A DNA stretch of 64,000 nucleotides from Cheiracanthium punctorium (Eukaryota; Arthropoda; Arachnida; Araneae; Cheiracanthiidae): assembly GCA_038373885.1 (NCBI GenBank), contig JAWZYV010000772.1, positions 248,001 to 312,000 of the forward strand, written 5' to 3'. A program made the position numbers and the translations under genes. Below are positions 1 to 12,480 of the stretch, one piece after another. A model generated the notes under the pieces. The model saw nothing but the letters and a program-made list of their open reading frames with translations, searched no databases and was not told where the DNA came from. Position 1 is the stretch's first letter. Each line of letters starts with the position of its first letter.

Positions 1-800
1 TTGCCGAAATTTTTAATGCAGTCTCCAAAAGTTGTATTTATATTCATGCAATTTAGTTAACTCTTTAAAAGAACTCAAATGCTATGTCTTTTCATTCCGA
101 TGTAAAGTAAGCTATCATGAATGTCTATTATATATACTTATTTTACTATACTGTGCTTGAATTTGATTAATGTTTCGAAATTGTCACTGAAACCGTAGTG
201 TATTGAAATAATTTTGAGTGCTTCTGTAACAGAGCTATAAATTTTGGAGATACTCTTTCTGGTGAAAAATATTATTTTATAAATAATTACGTATATCAAT
301 TTGTTTTGTTTGAAATATACTTACCCCTCCAAAATACACTTAAAAATGATTTTCCATAGACCAAAAGGTATCGGAATTGTTTTATGTGTTCTTGTGTGTA
401 AAAGAACCATAAATTATACATACTCTCTTTCTGATGATTAATATTATTTTATAAACCTCAATAGCATATATCAATTTTATTTGTATTAGATATACGTCTC
501 CAAAATCCCCTTTAACCAATAACTTCCTGTACAGCGTGATGCATTTGAATTCTTTTGAGAGCTCCTGTAGAAGAACTATTCACTTTCAATGGGGTACAGG
601 ATATAGTACATGGCAATAACATAAATAATTTTCGTAGAAATCTACGAGTACTTAGTGCAGCTAGTTCAAGAACAGATAGACAAAAATCATAAACATTTCC
701 AACTTGTTGGAAAGATATTTTAAATATTAGCTGAGTTGAAACAATTCTCCTAAGAACCTCCAAAAGTGTAAAAACTAGTTTACCTTTCAATGAAATACCA
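1..800 (+). repeat. Diverged tandem array of the 'core' repeat (about 3 units)
   Basis: Three degenerate units about 170 bp apart each carry the core seen at many other loci, here near 190-240, 365-412 and 535-590. The core reads roughly GTAATGTATTGAATT, then TTTTGAGTG, then CCTGTAAAAGAACTAT. No gene is supported; the 92-residue minus-strand ORF at 512-790 only crosses the repeat. Confidence 0.6.
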
Positions 801-1495
801 TATTTAAGAGAATTTTGTTAGGAACTACGCAGAAAAAAAAAGACTTTTAATCAATTAAATAGTTTTAATGAATTAACTAAATTTTGTTAATTTAAAAAAG
901 TTTTTGTTTATTTAGCTTATTTAATAAAATCAATAAAATATTTTGTTGATTCAATTTATTTATTTTGTCAATTTTTGCTAAATTTACTTAATAAAAGTGT
1001 TAACCTTTTTTTTTTTTTTTTCTATGTACTGTGTAAAATTTATCTTATCTGCATTCAAAACCAAGAAATCAAGCATTTTTTTAACATTAAATTTAATTTT
1101 TTTAAAAATCTATGGTCTTCATGCTTCCTTACTTCGGAACCAAAATTTTTAGTTATTTCCGAATGTGCGCTGCTAAGTGAAAATATATATACTTTGTTAT
1201 TTGATAGTCTAGAAAATAGAAAATGTGAAACTACTGCTGCCATCTGTTGTAAATTCTTGGATCTATTTCTTTCATTTTATTTTCATGGAAGAGCAAACAC
1301 TATTTTATATTGCTGTACAGTGGCTTCTAGCTAATAGTTACCCAATATTATTTTACTTTTAGGTTATAATATGCGTTCATTGATTTTTGTAGAATTATTT
1401 TCTTTTATTCAGCATACCTGAATAAAAATTAACAGATTTCGCTTATTATTTTGTGTTAGATATCTTGAAGAAAATGCATTATACAGAATTATACA
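801..1495. other. AT-rich DNA, nothing recognised
   Basis: Very AT-rich sequence with a poly-T run near 1005-1021. The ORFs here (for example 975-1334, 119 codons) have low-complexity Phe/Leu/Ile/Cys-rich translations and no domain, so they are read as chance. Confidence 0.5.
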
Positions 1496-1865
1496 TCTTC
1501 TCTACTTATTATAAAAGATGTCTGTGGGTTTGCGTGTGTGTGTGCGTGCCTGTCGGCTGCGTTACGGACAAACGCCTGCACATAGAATTACCAAATTTGG
1601 TACTCAGGAAGTTCTAAACATGAAATTATGCACCTCGAAGCGATTTTTTCAAAATTCGACCTAAAAATTTTTTATTGTATGTTTTATGCGATTTTTGGCA
1701 TTTTTTCTCACCTAATTCGTAATAACGTCGGTAATTATGCTCGCAGAAAAACGGCATTTGTATCATCCGATAGAGGAAAAAAATTTTCTTTTAAAAACAG
1801 TTTGTTCTGAATATGTAGCATAATTTGCAGATTTTTAGGAATTTTTAAACTATCTTTTTGATTAT
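1496..1865 (+). mobile_element. Helitron-like 5' end (plus orientation)
   Basis: The segment starts with TC after an A and continues TCTCTACTTATTATAAAAG (from 1499), then a GT-rich stretch and a CACCTCGAAGC motif. The same approximately 350 bp, diverged, recurs in inverse orientation at 20370-20714, where it begins a complete Helitron-like element. An A|TC start followed by CTACTnATTATAAA is typical of arthropod Helitrons. No matching CTAG 3' end was found, so this copy is truncated or runs into the array that follows. Confidence 0.6.
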
Positions 1866-2195
1866 TTTTTTAGTAGGGCAAAGATTTCTTTTACTTTATG
1901 GCCTATGGGGGAAAATTCTTGAAAGTGCGCTAGCGTTTAAACGGTACATTCGATTGAGCTCAAATTGGGCATATATGTTATAAGCCACCATCTTAAGACC
2001 GGTATTGATTTTGATGTGTATAGGACTTATAATTTTCCTACAGGGCTACGACAAAGATTTCTTTTACATTATCGCCTATGGGGGAAATTCTTGAAAGTGC
2101 GCTAGCGTTTAAACGGTGCATTCGATTGAGCTTCAATTTGGTATATATGTTGTAATCACTCATCGATTAAAATTTATTTAAATGCTTGGTAATGA
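1866..2195 (+). repeat. 172-bp tandem repeat, two units
   Basis: Two units, anchored at CTTGAAAG (1918 and 2090; period 172), each contain a phrase around ATTATGGCCTATGG and the motif GCATTCGATTGAGCTCAAAT. The same family forms a five-unit array at 48280-49175 and an inverse array at 27170-28400. The sequence just downstream (TTCGGAA..TCGAGTGGAGTCAC, near 2210) is also found after the 48-49 kb array, so the shared unit is longer than the array. Confidence 0.8.
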
Positions 2196-2267
2196 TCTTA
2201 ATCATAAGTGTTCGGAAAGTCGAGTGGAGTCACTCCAGATTTTCTCAACCTTGTGAAGGTGATCGCT

Positions 2268-2505
2268 GTTTTTTTCTTTATAGTGTTTTATATTGAGGCA
2301 AGTCTACACGAAGGGCAACTGTCTACAGGGAAGGACCTTGGGCAGAGGGCTTTTTAAGGAGTTCTAAGGCATATTCTCGTTTCATCTATAGAAAAACTCA
2401 CAAAACTCCAAATCGTTAGATCGACAGCTGCTCGGTAGGACCGAACGCGGGACCTTCACATTTAAAACATCTACCATTTTCAGTGTCCAATCCACTTGGC
2501 CATCG
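2268..2505 (-). mobile_element. tRNA-derived SINE (copy 1)
   Basis: Read on the minus strand, the head starts near 2505 with a tRNA-like A box (TGGCCAAGTGG) and a B-box-like GCGTTCGGTCC at 2438-2448, spaced as in a Leu/Ser-type tRNA. A body of about 150 bp follows and ends in an A-rich tail (T run at 2268-2275 on the plus strand). The body block around TTTTCTATAGATGAAACGAG and CCTTAGAACTCC matches the SINE copies at 11935-12172 and 26225-26385. Confidence 0.7.
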
Positions 2506-3499
2506 TATATCCCTTTCTTTTTAATATAGAATCTGTGTTTATTCTCTTCACATACCGGCTTTACGAAGACATAAAGGCAAATATTTTCCTTCCGTGTCTT
2601 TCCTTACTTCCCCGCATTGATATTTGAATGCCTTCTGAGCAAATCGTAAACGTGTGCGAAACTAAGCACACTTGAGCTGCCTTTACCGTAGCGTTTTCTC
2701 AACGATGATAGTGAATATGTTCAACAATGGCTTAACCCTTTCAGACCCTGTGTCCACAATTAAGTATGGATGTTCTAATTTGTGCACATTAGAAAAAAGC
2801 AATTACCCTCGAAAACTGAAAAAATCTGGATTATTTATTTATTTTTTAGTTACAAATTTAATATCAGATCTCTTTATCAGAAGAAAAATTATTTATATCA
2901 AAGAGAAATGATTTAATGAGGTCTGAAAGGATTCAGAGGGGATTAACCCCCCCCCCCCATACACACACACACTTGCTGCGTACGCTACTACCCAAGCTTG
3001 CATAGAAATTTTGCCATTCGTACATTAAACGCAGTTTTAGCGCAATGTGCATTTTAAACGTTTTCTCATCATGTACAAATTTATTGCAGTCCTAACTAAA
3101 ACACTTGCAATATACAAATCGGCGGATGGCCAGCATTTTTGTGCCGCAGTCTGCTAGATTTAGTTTGTTCATCGCGTCTTTGATGCTTTTAAAAAGAAAT
3201 GGCGAAGCTGAATACGTGATTCAGATTCCCCTTTCAATATCAACTTCATTTTCGTCGATTAATTTCAGTATAAAAACTGACCATGATATGTTTTTCACAG
3301 GAATGGTTCGAACAATTAAAGGCTGGACGAATCGATGCATCTATCCAATATGAATCTAAAAAATTGTTTTATTATTTGAAATCGCAACGACAAAACGGTT
3401 GCCTGTGTAAGAACAATGTCTGATGTTCCACTTACGACAGCCCTTTTGCATAAGCATGACAAGGGCCTCAGATCGTATATATAGGAGCCTTTGCCCGAA
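2506..3499. other. No gene; C-run and CA microsatellite at 2945-2974
   Basis: AT-rich sequence with a poly-C run followed by a short (AC)n tract. ORFs of 79-83 codons here show no domain and are not supported as genes. Confidence 0.4.
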
Positions 3500-3998
3500 C
3501 CATGGCTCCCTGAGATACCATACCAAGTACCGGCTGTCCGAAAAGGGATTTTGGGTACGAACAAAATTTCGCACCTTCGCCGATTTGGTTCTACTACCTG
3601 ACGCTATCACTGTTGCCAACTCTGCAGGAGAAAAAGTGGCTCAAATCAAAGTTAAAAGTAGCCAGAATGGCTAAAAATGTTTTCAAGCTGAGAAAAAATA
3701 AATAAAATTGTAACCGGAAATGAAAGTCCAAATGACTTAAAAAGCATCTGCAGACAAACATATTTCAGCAGTACAAGCACTTAAATGTAATCGGCAAAGA
3801 ATTTTTTTTTTCTCAGCCTGAAAACATTTTTAGCCATTTCTGGCTACTTTGATTTGAGCCACTTTTTCTCCGGCAGAGTTGACAACAGTGATAAGTTCGG
3901 GTAGTAGGGCCAAATTGGCGAAGGAGCGAAACTTTGCTTGTACGCAAGACCGGAGCTTTTCGAACAGCCTGTACTTTGTATCTCAGGGAGCTGTTATC
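3500..3998. mobile_element. Foldback element with arms of about 190 bp
   Basis: The segment 3503-3697 is repeated in inverse orientation at 3806-3995, separated by about 105 bp. Landmarks are CTCCCTGAGATAC, CTTCGCC, GAGAAAAAGTGGCTCAAATC and GCTAAAAATGTTTTCA, each found in mirror image. The left arm has one short internal duplication (AAAGT..AGT) that the right arm lacks. The overlapping ORFs on both strands are shadows of the arms. Confidence 0.8.
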
Positions 3999-3999
3999 T

Positions 4000-6800
4000 G
4001 AACCAGCTTCCTCGCGTGATTTCATAGTGATCATTGAGCTACTCATTCATTTAAAAACAAACATCTAAAGAGTTATGACGTTATTACCTATCCGTTCCAA
4101 TTTATTCGTATCTCAAGGAATCAATTTCGGTCACTATGGACTAGATGACAAAGAGTCTATTCTAGCCAACTTCTCGATTAACTCAATTTTTCCGAGATCA
4201 CGTAAAGAGAAATTATTGCCATAGCTTGAGCAAAAGAAATCAAAACATAGCTTGACTGTTTTCTTGATTTGCCGATATTGCTATAAAAAAAAAAGCGGGA
4301 GTAGATCCCATCAGCTTTCAGTTTGTACGCTTCCCTTCATGCGATATATAAAGAAAAGGCTCATGTGGTAATGGAATTGGTATGATTACCCGAATTGATA
4401 AATCACAATTATGAATTTTCCCTAGGTTTTCAATGCGGAATTATCCATCAGGTCCTTCTAAAACCTATTTGGGTGAAGAGATGTGTCTTTAAATCTTCAT
4501 TTGCACTGATGCCTATGCTTCGGAGGTGTACCATAATGCTAATTCAGTGTGCTGTCCAGTTGTAATAAGCCTTATTAATTGAAAAAAATCACGATTAGTA
4601 ATGTTAAAAATTGCTAAAAAGGAAATTGGTTTATAAAGGGGAGATTATAAAATGATGGTGAAATCAGAAAAAATGACTTTCCCTTAATATTCATGAGCTG
4701 GTGATTAGACATAAAAGCACGGAAATGATACCCGAAATTCCTAAGAAAATATTGCCTTAGAACAACACCACTCCAAAAGAGTTCTAAAACTTCAACAAGT
4801 AGAGAGAGCCGTAAATATGCGAAGCTTTTAATCCATATTTCATTGCACGAAAATCCCGGCTCACTTAGGAAACGAAATCCGTTTCACAGGTATCCGCTGA
4901 TTTAATATGTTTATTACCCAATATTCCTTTGGCAGGAGAGCGGGAAACTTGTTGGTAAGTCCGTGATTGATATTTATGCCACCTGGCGAAGGATTTGTTA
5001 ATTAACAATTCCGGAACAGTTTTCCCACACAGATTGATAGGAAGGAACATAATGAGGCTTCGAGGCCCGGGGAAGTGGATTAAAAATGCAAAGGCGTGAA
5101 ACACGTAGTATCTCGTAATCAAAGGATGAGAAGACATTAAACATCTTCTTCGAAACGAATAAAGGATGCATACGACTTCCGAAATAACTTTGAGATTTTC
5201 GTTCTCTCTCTCTCTCTCTCTTTCTCTCTCCAAGCCCCCCCCCCTCCTTTTTTTTCCTTTCCAAAGAGAGAGGAAGAGAGAGAGCCCAGCGTGTGTTAAT
5301 GAGATCTAAAATTTTAACGGCCCACTGCATTTGCAACTCTCTGAGAAATGAAGTGGAGGGCTAATTCGAGTTCCAGGAGGAAAACTGGAAGAGTTTGCGA
5401 AGGGGGGGGGGGTATGGAAGGGGGGTCTCTTTTCCCTTTTAATGCTAATCCCGCTTTATCTGTCGGCGATCCAAGACGGCGAAGAAATTGATGGACAATA
5501 CCCGATCGTAAAAAATGAATGGTATTCGGAGGAATTTCGGGCGAAGATATCCATTTAAGCAAATTTCCAATTAAAAACTTGACTAATGAAAGCGAGTTTA
5601 TTTGGTGCGGGCGGGCCGGGGCTTTAATCGTTCTTTTGGTGGGATTTGACTCAAGAAAGACCTAAATAATTTACGAGGCTGCCTAATTACAAGTGAAAAC
5701 AAAATCTTAAGAGCGCATTCCGAGGAGAGGGGATAAAGTAGGCTTTTCTGTTTTAACCCTCAAAGCAAAGAGAATATTTATAAAGTGACGACAACACCCT
5801 GGGTAGAAAAGTTTGTTGTGGGGCGCAAATCCTTTTAGAGGCGATACCTTCGCCCTAATCGATTCGTTAGTTAGGCATTCTCTACATTCCTGCGATCGTA
5901 ACTGTGGGGCATGATATCTCTTTAAATATTTTCATTCGATATTTTATAGTTTTAATTATACCTGGACGTTGATTATGTACATAAATATCCTCGCAACTGG
6001 GGAAAAGTTTGTTTCCCTTCATTATCAACAGCGGTTTGCAAAGTCTTAAAAGAAGCGAGGGGGTTTTGCACAGAAGAGAAAGCGAACCCTTTTAACTCCC
6101 TCATTCCGTTTTATTATCTGTTAGTCCCGTATGCTCTTCCTTTATAGCTGTGATAATATATTTAACAGCGAGCGCAAGAGAGAAAACTCCTCAGTTGAGG
6201 GTGAATAATTAGCCAGAGCAATTAACGAATGCGAAGTCAGACGCTGGTACCGCTGCCAGAGGGCATAAAACATTTAATTAATATCGTAAAATCACATTTA
6301 TAGCTCGGAAACAGTCGGAATAGTTGAGGACCACATGGACTCCACGGTCGGACGACATCGTAAATTCACCCACCACCCCCAACCCCCGGCTCTCTTTTAG
6401 CACTTCGATTGCCGTTGCGATTCTGTTGGGGGGTTATTACCGGGGAGGGGGGGGGAGAGAGATTGCATGGTGATTATTCATGGTCTCGTTCAACAGCTTG
6501 CATAAATCAAGGAGAAGTTTGTGGGTGTCCACATAAAACAAAAGTAATGCCCGTCTTTTATTAGGGCAATGGCCGTAACCTGAAACCTAGGATTGTTTGA
6601 AAAATTTTTAAACATGATCATTCCCGGTTATGACCACCCAGTTTGTTCACATATAAAATGGAGCAAGCTTTAACGGCGCCTCCATCTATGTGGAGGGTTT
6701 GGTTTGTCTCCGAAAGAAATGCTTCACTGGAGATGTATGATTGCGGAAGGCGCTCAAACATGAGTGCAATCGATTTGCAATCTCTCACAATATCTTTCAG
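4000..6800. other. Gene-free, less AT-rich block; possible regulatory DNA
   Basis: No recognised repeat family and no domain-bearing ORF. The stretch 4850-6500 is visibly less AT-rich than its surroundings. It contains a pyrimidine tract at 5201-5230 followed by C/T runs and a purine tract at 5264-5283, a G run near 5402-5411, and several TAATTA/ATTAAT-type motifs. It could be an enhancer-bearing stretch of a large intron or intergenic region; that is inference only. Confidence 0.3.
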
Positions 6801-7069
6801 GTACAAACTGGGTTAATCATATGATATACGAATCTTTTACTGGGTGATAATATTTGGCGTACGCTTATGTATATTGTAAATGCAGAGTTATGATCTTATC
6901 CCAGTTATGAATTCTCTACTGAGGAGTCACTCTCTTTAAAATTAAACAATTTTTTCAAAACAGAAAATATTCAAAGAAGCATTACACATTCACATATTTT
7001 AGATTTCATATAAAGCGTCGATGTCCAATCACAACTTTTTATTTAACAGATGTACAACTTCGCTTAAAC

Positions 7070-7095
7070 AGTTTTTTTTTTTTTTTTTTTTTTTT
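7070..7095. repeat. Poly-T run
   Basis: Uninterrupted T tract of about 25 bases followed by CCTCC. Confidence 0.9.
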
Positions 7096-7267
7096 CCTCC
7101 GAAATTCGAGGTTTTATTCTAAAAGATTGGACTTACATTTATGATTGAAAATATTGTCCATCAATGTATATTACTTTCTTTCACCTTTCACACGATTCTT
7201 CATTAAATAATGCCTCCAGTTCTGCAGCTTAAAGAAACCTTCTCTCTCCCACCACTATGCCATTCTT

Positions 7268-7693
7268 CAGTGGCGCACTCAAGATTTTAGTTTGGGGGGG
7301 GGGGCTAAAAATACTGATGAACTCGGCTATAGTGGCCTCGATTATAGTAAAAACTCTTTTACATCATCAAAATATTTTGTACCACTTCCTCATTGAACGC
7401 AAGCCGACTGTCAACGTAACTCGCCATAGAACCATAAATACTGATTTTTTTCAATGACGTTGCAATAGGGTTTAACTGTACTTCATACACCAACTGTAAC
7501 TATTGATTTAAAAACCAACGCCTTTTTTGTAAATATTTTAGAAATAATTTGAAGACAATTTTTAAAAATAAATAGTAATATTTATTTTTTAAATACAAGA
7601 CAATATTTTCAATTTTTAAAGCTTTTCAGAGCTAACTCCAGTTTTTAGGGGGGGTCTTTAGCCGCCATAGCCCCCTCCGTGGGTGAGCCTATG
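7268..7693. mobile_element. Non-autonomous hAT-like element (CAGTGGCG ends)
   Basis: The left end CAGTGGCGCACTCA and the inverse of the right end CATAGGCTCACCCA form an imperfect terminal inverted repeat. Just inside each end is a G-rich tract (G run near 7295; GGGGGGG near 7648), typical of these short elements. Flanks CCATTCTT and TCGGTCTT agree at 5 of 8 positions, a weak target-site duplication. No coding capacity. Confidence 0.55.
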
Positions 7694-8058
7694 TCGGTCT
7701 TCAAGATGAAAATCGCCGTTATGGAAGCGTTAAAACCACTCGCGGCCGGTTTTTTTCACTTATTTAGCGGTCTCACCATAAATATCTAAAAGCATTCGTT
7801 CAGCCTCAGCCACGTAGTTTTTCATATGCAAGCAGAAAATTAAAACTTCCCTTAAATTACGAGAATTCGTCTCGTAACCTGAAATTTTTAATAGAGAACA
7901 ACTTTATGATACAGACACAAATCGACTAATGCTTCTATGGGGTTATGTTAACGAATACACTATATTATTGAATGACGCCTGATCTATTTATTTTCACCAT
8001 TACTTCCTGCTGAAGCCATCCATAATAAAACGGCAAAAGCAAACTTGTAAACCTAATT

Positions 8059-8362
8059 TTAACCCTTTGAGGCGCAACCCTTTCCCAATGCTGAAAAAAG
8101 GGCACCCATTGCCATCGCTCGTCTTAACTACCAGCAAGATGGCGGACGATCGAAACGTTCATCGCGTGCCACAGATCTAGATACCCTTTTTCTGACGCAG
8201 CTGGCTGTGCGGCACAGCCAGCTGCGTCAAAAAAGGGTCTCTAAATCTGTGGCATGCAATGAACGTTTCGATCGTCCGCCATCTTGCTGGTAGTTAAGAC
8301 GAGCGATGGCAACGTGTGCCCTTTTTTCAGCATTGGGAAAGGGTTTCGCCTCAAAGGGTTAA
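8059..8362. mobile_element. piggyBac-type MITE, near-perfect palindrome
   Basis: The two arms of about 150 bp are nearly perfect inverse copies centred at 8211 (GCAGCTGGCTGTGC / GCACAGCCAGCTGC). The element begins TTAA-CCCTTTGAGGCG (8059) and ends CGCCTCAAAGGG-TTAA (8362), so it has TTAA target sites and CCC ends, the piggyBac hallmark. It has no room for a transposase. A second, decayed copy lies at about 51310-51696. Confidence 0.85.
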
Positions 8363-11300
8363 AGTTGGTTTCTTGTTTTTGCCCGGTTGTTGCACTAACA
8401 GCACGAAATGTACACTAGCCTCTACGTTCTTTTTCAGGTCAATAAATTTTACTCAAGTTGTTCCAAAATAGCAATGAATCATTCTGAATAGAGTAAGTCA
8501 AGTGTATCAGTTTTAGTGGAAGATTACCCTGAGGTACATGTAGCAAATTCGAGCAACTTGGAAATTTCAAAACAGTAGAATGATAGTTTAGTATAACAGG
8601 TTAATAGTATGAACACACATTTCTCTGAGGTGATTTTTCGGATAAACATTTCTAAAGCTACAAAATGAGTTAATCTTAGAAATAACTTAAATATACATAT
8701 ATGTTCAATTGAAGAATGAGCTGTGTTTGACTGTAAATGATTTTATTTATCAAGAGTTATTAGTGATAGTAGCATGTATACAATGGCATTCAATTCTGAA
8801 TTTGAAACAAGAACAGAAAGTCTACTTCTCTTATATGGACATAATGATAATAAGTTTGTGCGTTGTACTATTAGGGTTAAAAAATAATTTTTTTTTTGGA
8901 AAGGGGGGAGGGGGGGGGTATTTCAAAGGATAAGTATTTTTTTTCTCTTCAAACATTTATATGTATTGTGTCTTTAAAAGTGGGTTACAAATTCTGTTAA
9001 AAATCGGGTAAAACTGGAAAAGGATTTACACAAAATAGTTGTCGTGTAAAAAATTGCTACAGTAAAGTTAGTTAAATTTCTAATAATTGCTTTAAAATCA
9101 ACTTTTTTTTCAGGAAAAACTCAATTAAAGTTGCTAAATACAAATGTATGGGAATTCTTTTGTGCACCTCTATTTAAAATAATAATAATAATCTTACAAA
9201 TGCTACGCACATTACTTCTTTCATAATCGTTTTACCAACTTAAATTACGTTAAAATATATACTTATATTTATAGAAGCTACACTGGCAGACAATCATACA
9301 GATAGAGAGTTAAATGAACTCTAGCAACATGAATATTTTAAAGAAAAGTTTTATCAAAATATGCAAGTTTCCCTTTGTATGAATCGAACAATACCATTAA
9401 AACACTCTGCAAATAATTACTGATCATAGAAATTATATCTGAATCTTTCTTCGTAACCCAGTGAACTAGAAATGCTGTTTTTACTATTGTGAACAGGAAG
9501 CATGCTATTGAAAATTCAGTGACATACACTACTTTTGTTTTGTTTGAAATGTAATAACGTCATAAACTAACATTAAACAAATATTGATAATAAACTGCAA
9601 TTTTTTTATGAAAAAGATATTTAAATACTAAACAATCTGAAGTTATGTTATAATAAATATCAATAACTTATATAACACAGATATAGTGTAAAAACTTTCA
9701 AAATAAATTCGTGTCGATACAAGTATATTTATGATAGTTAGAAAGATGAGAGACAGGAGAACTGATACGAAAAACGCTTTTCAGCTTCATTGAAAAGTGT
9801 TAATAGCTGCAATAAAAAAATAAATATAACGATCTCAATTACTGTTACGGCTAAGTTGGTAAATGGTAACGTATACGGTCTTATTCATTAAAAAACCTCT
9901 GTCCCAATGTCTCACGAACATTGCCTGTACATGTCGTTTTTCAGCAAGGAAAGTGTAACGGCTGAATAAAAAAGTACTCCTGAAATTAGGCGGAAATCTT
10001 GTAAATGTCAAACCAGAAAAACCATAGAAAATGCATTACTATGTGATTTACCCAAGTCTTTAGTGAACAAATGCAATAGAATAAGTTCGTTTGCATTAGT
10101 TCAGTTGCTTTTAAAGATCTATATCCTCGAACTTTAACTATTTCAGTCCCAGTGAAATCACATCATTTACCATTTAAAAAAAAAAAAAATTCATATTCAA
10201 TTATTTTCTGCTGTTTTATCATGAATGCAAAATGGATTACTCTACTAATTTCATATTATTAGAATAAAAAATAAATTTTTAACTCAAAGGGTTAGAAACT
10301 TTTTGCATATTCCATGTCTTACGGAACTCAGCAGCCAATAAGTATAATCATGCATGCCTCCTTTTTGTTAAAATATTATTTTTATTTATTTTAAAATGTG
10401 TAAGAGTGCCTTGATAATCGCAATATATTTTTAAATAATTGTAATACAGAACAAAATTTAAGTATACTTAGAGCTCAGTTTGAGATTGCTTCAGAAAAAA
10501 AAAATTAATTAATGCCTCTGTCTTGAGTTTCGGATACTAGCATTTATCTGGCTATTAATTTTGGTGTTCTTAGCTTCAAGGATATATTAAAAATCTTCAT
10601 CATTACCAATTGTACTTTAGTAGCCTTAACATCGACTAACTGTCTTTTGTACGCGCGTCTAAGGTGTGTTGAGCTGCAAGATAACTACTCAGTTTCTTTA
10701 TGTAAAGTTTTGGAACTCACATTTATTTATTTAGAAGATCATGGTTACGATTTTTACTTGAAGAAGAAAAAAAAAGTATCTTTGCAGTTTTTATTAAATA
10801 ATATATTTATAAGAAATTACCATAATATCTAATCCATGCAATTTCCCCGTTGTTTCCTAGAATCAAACAAGCCTAAGTTACCCGACCACAGACGGGTTTC
10901 TGGTACACAGGCTCGACAGGCTATCATATGCGAAATGCAAAAAAAAATATTACAAATTGAATGTCCTTTCTAAGTTTATTAATACCGCTCAACTATTTTC
11001 CTTCCTCAAATGTAAACCCAAATTTTAAAAAATCAGCATCTCTATATAAATTTTTGGTTGTTTTCTGACGTCCTATTTATGCGAAAAAACTATGTCAGTA
11101 AGAAAAACCAAAGAATCTGATTGGATGCTAATACAGCGCTTTATTTTTCAAAAAATAAGCAACAACTTTTAGTTATCATCATCATAAAGAAAAAAATTCA
11201 TACACATTCATGCATAAAATAATTTGAAATTAAATCTGACGAACTATCATGTGCATAATTTCACAGCGTAACTTTATTGAGTCACTTAGGCATTTCTTAA

Positions 11301-11600
11301 ATATTTTATTTATGCATTATGAAATCATTCCAATTAAGAAATTCGCGTGGGTTTTTTTTTCAATACTATTATAAAAGTTCTGGGAATATTTGTAATGCTT
11401 TTCTTTGAACTAATTTTTATGGAAAGCTTTTTACTTGTTTCAAATGAATATAGTTTACTTGTTTCAAATGAAGTATAATGCATGGTAGTATACTTCATTT
11501 AAAATAAGAGAATATGCAGAGTTACTAAATTTAGATTTTTTTCAGGCATTTGGCGAATAGAGACAGTTATGACAGTATTTGCGAACTGTTTTGTAAAAGA
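8363..11600. other. AT-rich DNA, nothing recognised
   Basis: Long AT-rich stretch with short homopolymers (for example T and G runs at 8889-8918). ORFs of 61-74 codons show no domain. No inverted repeat or array was recognised. Confidence 0.4.
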
Positions 11601-11609
11601 AATATTTTT

Positions 11610-12330
11610 GCTATATGCATGAATTTTAGTCTATGTTAATCAGGAATAGAGCAGCTTTCTATTAGTGAAAAAGTTTTAGAATCGGTTCTGTAGTTACAGA
11701 GATACCCAGAGAGCGTAATGTATTAGAATTATTTTGAGTGTTCCTGTAAAGGAACTATTTACGCTACATGCATGAATTTTAGCCTATAATACTCAAGAAT
11801 AGTGTAGCTTACTATCAGTAAAAAAAAAGTTTAGGAATCGGTTCAGTACTTACAGAGATGCACAGCGCGTAATGTAATTCTTATTAGCATCCCTGTAAAA
11901 GAACTATCTGTGATATATGCATATAACACTTAGGATGCCACCAGTATCTAAGAAGTTCTGCTCTCAAAACTGCAAGACGGGAGATGCCAGGTTCAAACCC
12001 CGATCGCGCCTGTCGACCTAGCCGCTCCCAGTTATCCGGGGTTTTCTAAAAAACCTCGCGTAAATACGGGCTAGGATCCCTTAGAAAGTCCCCCACAGAG
12101 GAATATCCCCTAGCCATATAGGCCTAGGACCCTAGTGCAGTCAATCGGTCTTAATCCAAAAACAAACAAACAATAATACTCAGGAATAATGTAACTTTCA
12201 ATCAGTGAAAAAAGTTTTAGAATCGGTTTAGTAGCTACAAAATTCCCATAGAGCGCAATGCATTAGAATTATTTTGAGTGTCTTTGTAAAAGAATTATTT
12301 ATGCTATATGCTTGAAAGGCTGCCTGTATG
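11610..12330 (+). repeat. Core tandem repeat array, three units, split by a SINE
   Basis: Units begin near 11617 and 11769 (GCATGAATTTTAG) and a third resumes at about 12173. Each contains GAATCGGTT, then a core such as GAGCGTAATGTATTAGAATT followed by GTTCCTGTAAAGGAACTAT. Cores fall at about 11710-11765, 11865-11912 and 12249-12303. The third unit is interrupted by the SINE at 11935-12172. Confidence 0.75.
11935..12172 (+). mobile_element. tRNA-derived SINE (copy 2) inserted in the core array
   Basis: A B-box-like GGTTCAAACCCC follows a tRNA-like head. The body holds GGGGTTTTCTAAAAAACC and CCCTTAGAAAGTCCC, and the tail is (AAAC)n at 12157-12172. The interrupted array resumes immediately after the tail, so the insertion is later than the array. 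The A box is degenerate. Confidence 0.7.
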
Positions 12331-12344
12331 TTAATCCAGGGCAT

Positions 12345-12436
12345 AAGCTATTTTCATTATCCGTTCAACCATTTTTGTGTGATTCAGTCAAAAAAATCCA
12401 AACACACAAACGTACACATTTATATTATTGGTAGGA
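12345..12436 (-). mobile_element. Helitron 5' end (minus orientation)
   Basis: On the minus strand the sequence starts after an A with TCCTACCAATAATATAAATG at 12436 and continues into a GT-rich leader and a diverged 'CACGC..CCGNNTGA'-type block. This matches the usual arthropod Helitron start. The 3' end was not found; the core array lies directly inward. Confidence 0.55.
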
Positions 12437-12480
12437 TTTGGAAATTTATGAACTTTAAGAAACACATCTGGACTTTTCTT

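Noticed and set aside
4865..5562. Overlapping minus-strand ORFs of 82-122 codons
   Set aside because: Repeated Glu/Arg readings come from the (TC)n tract; the frames conflict with each other and show no domain.
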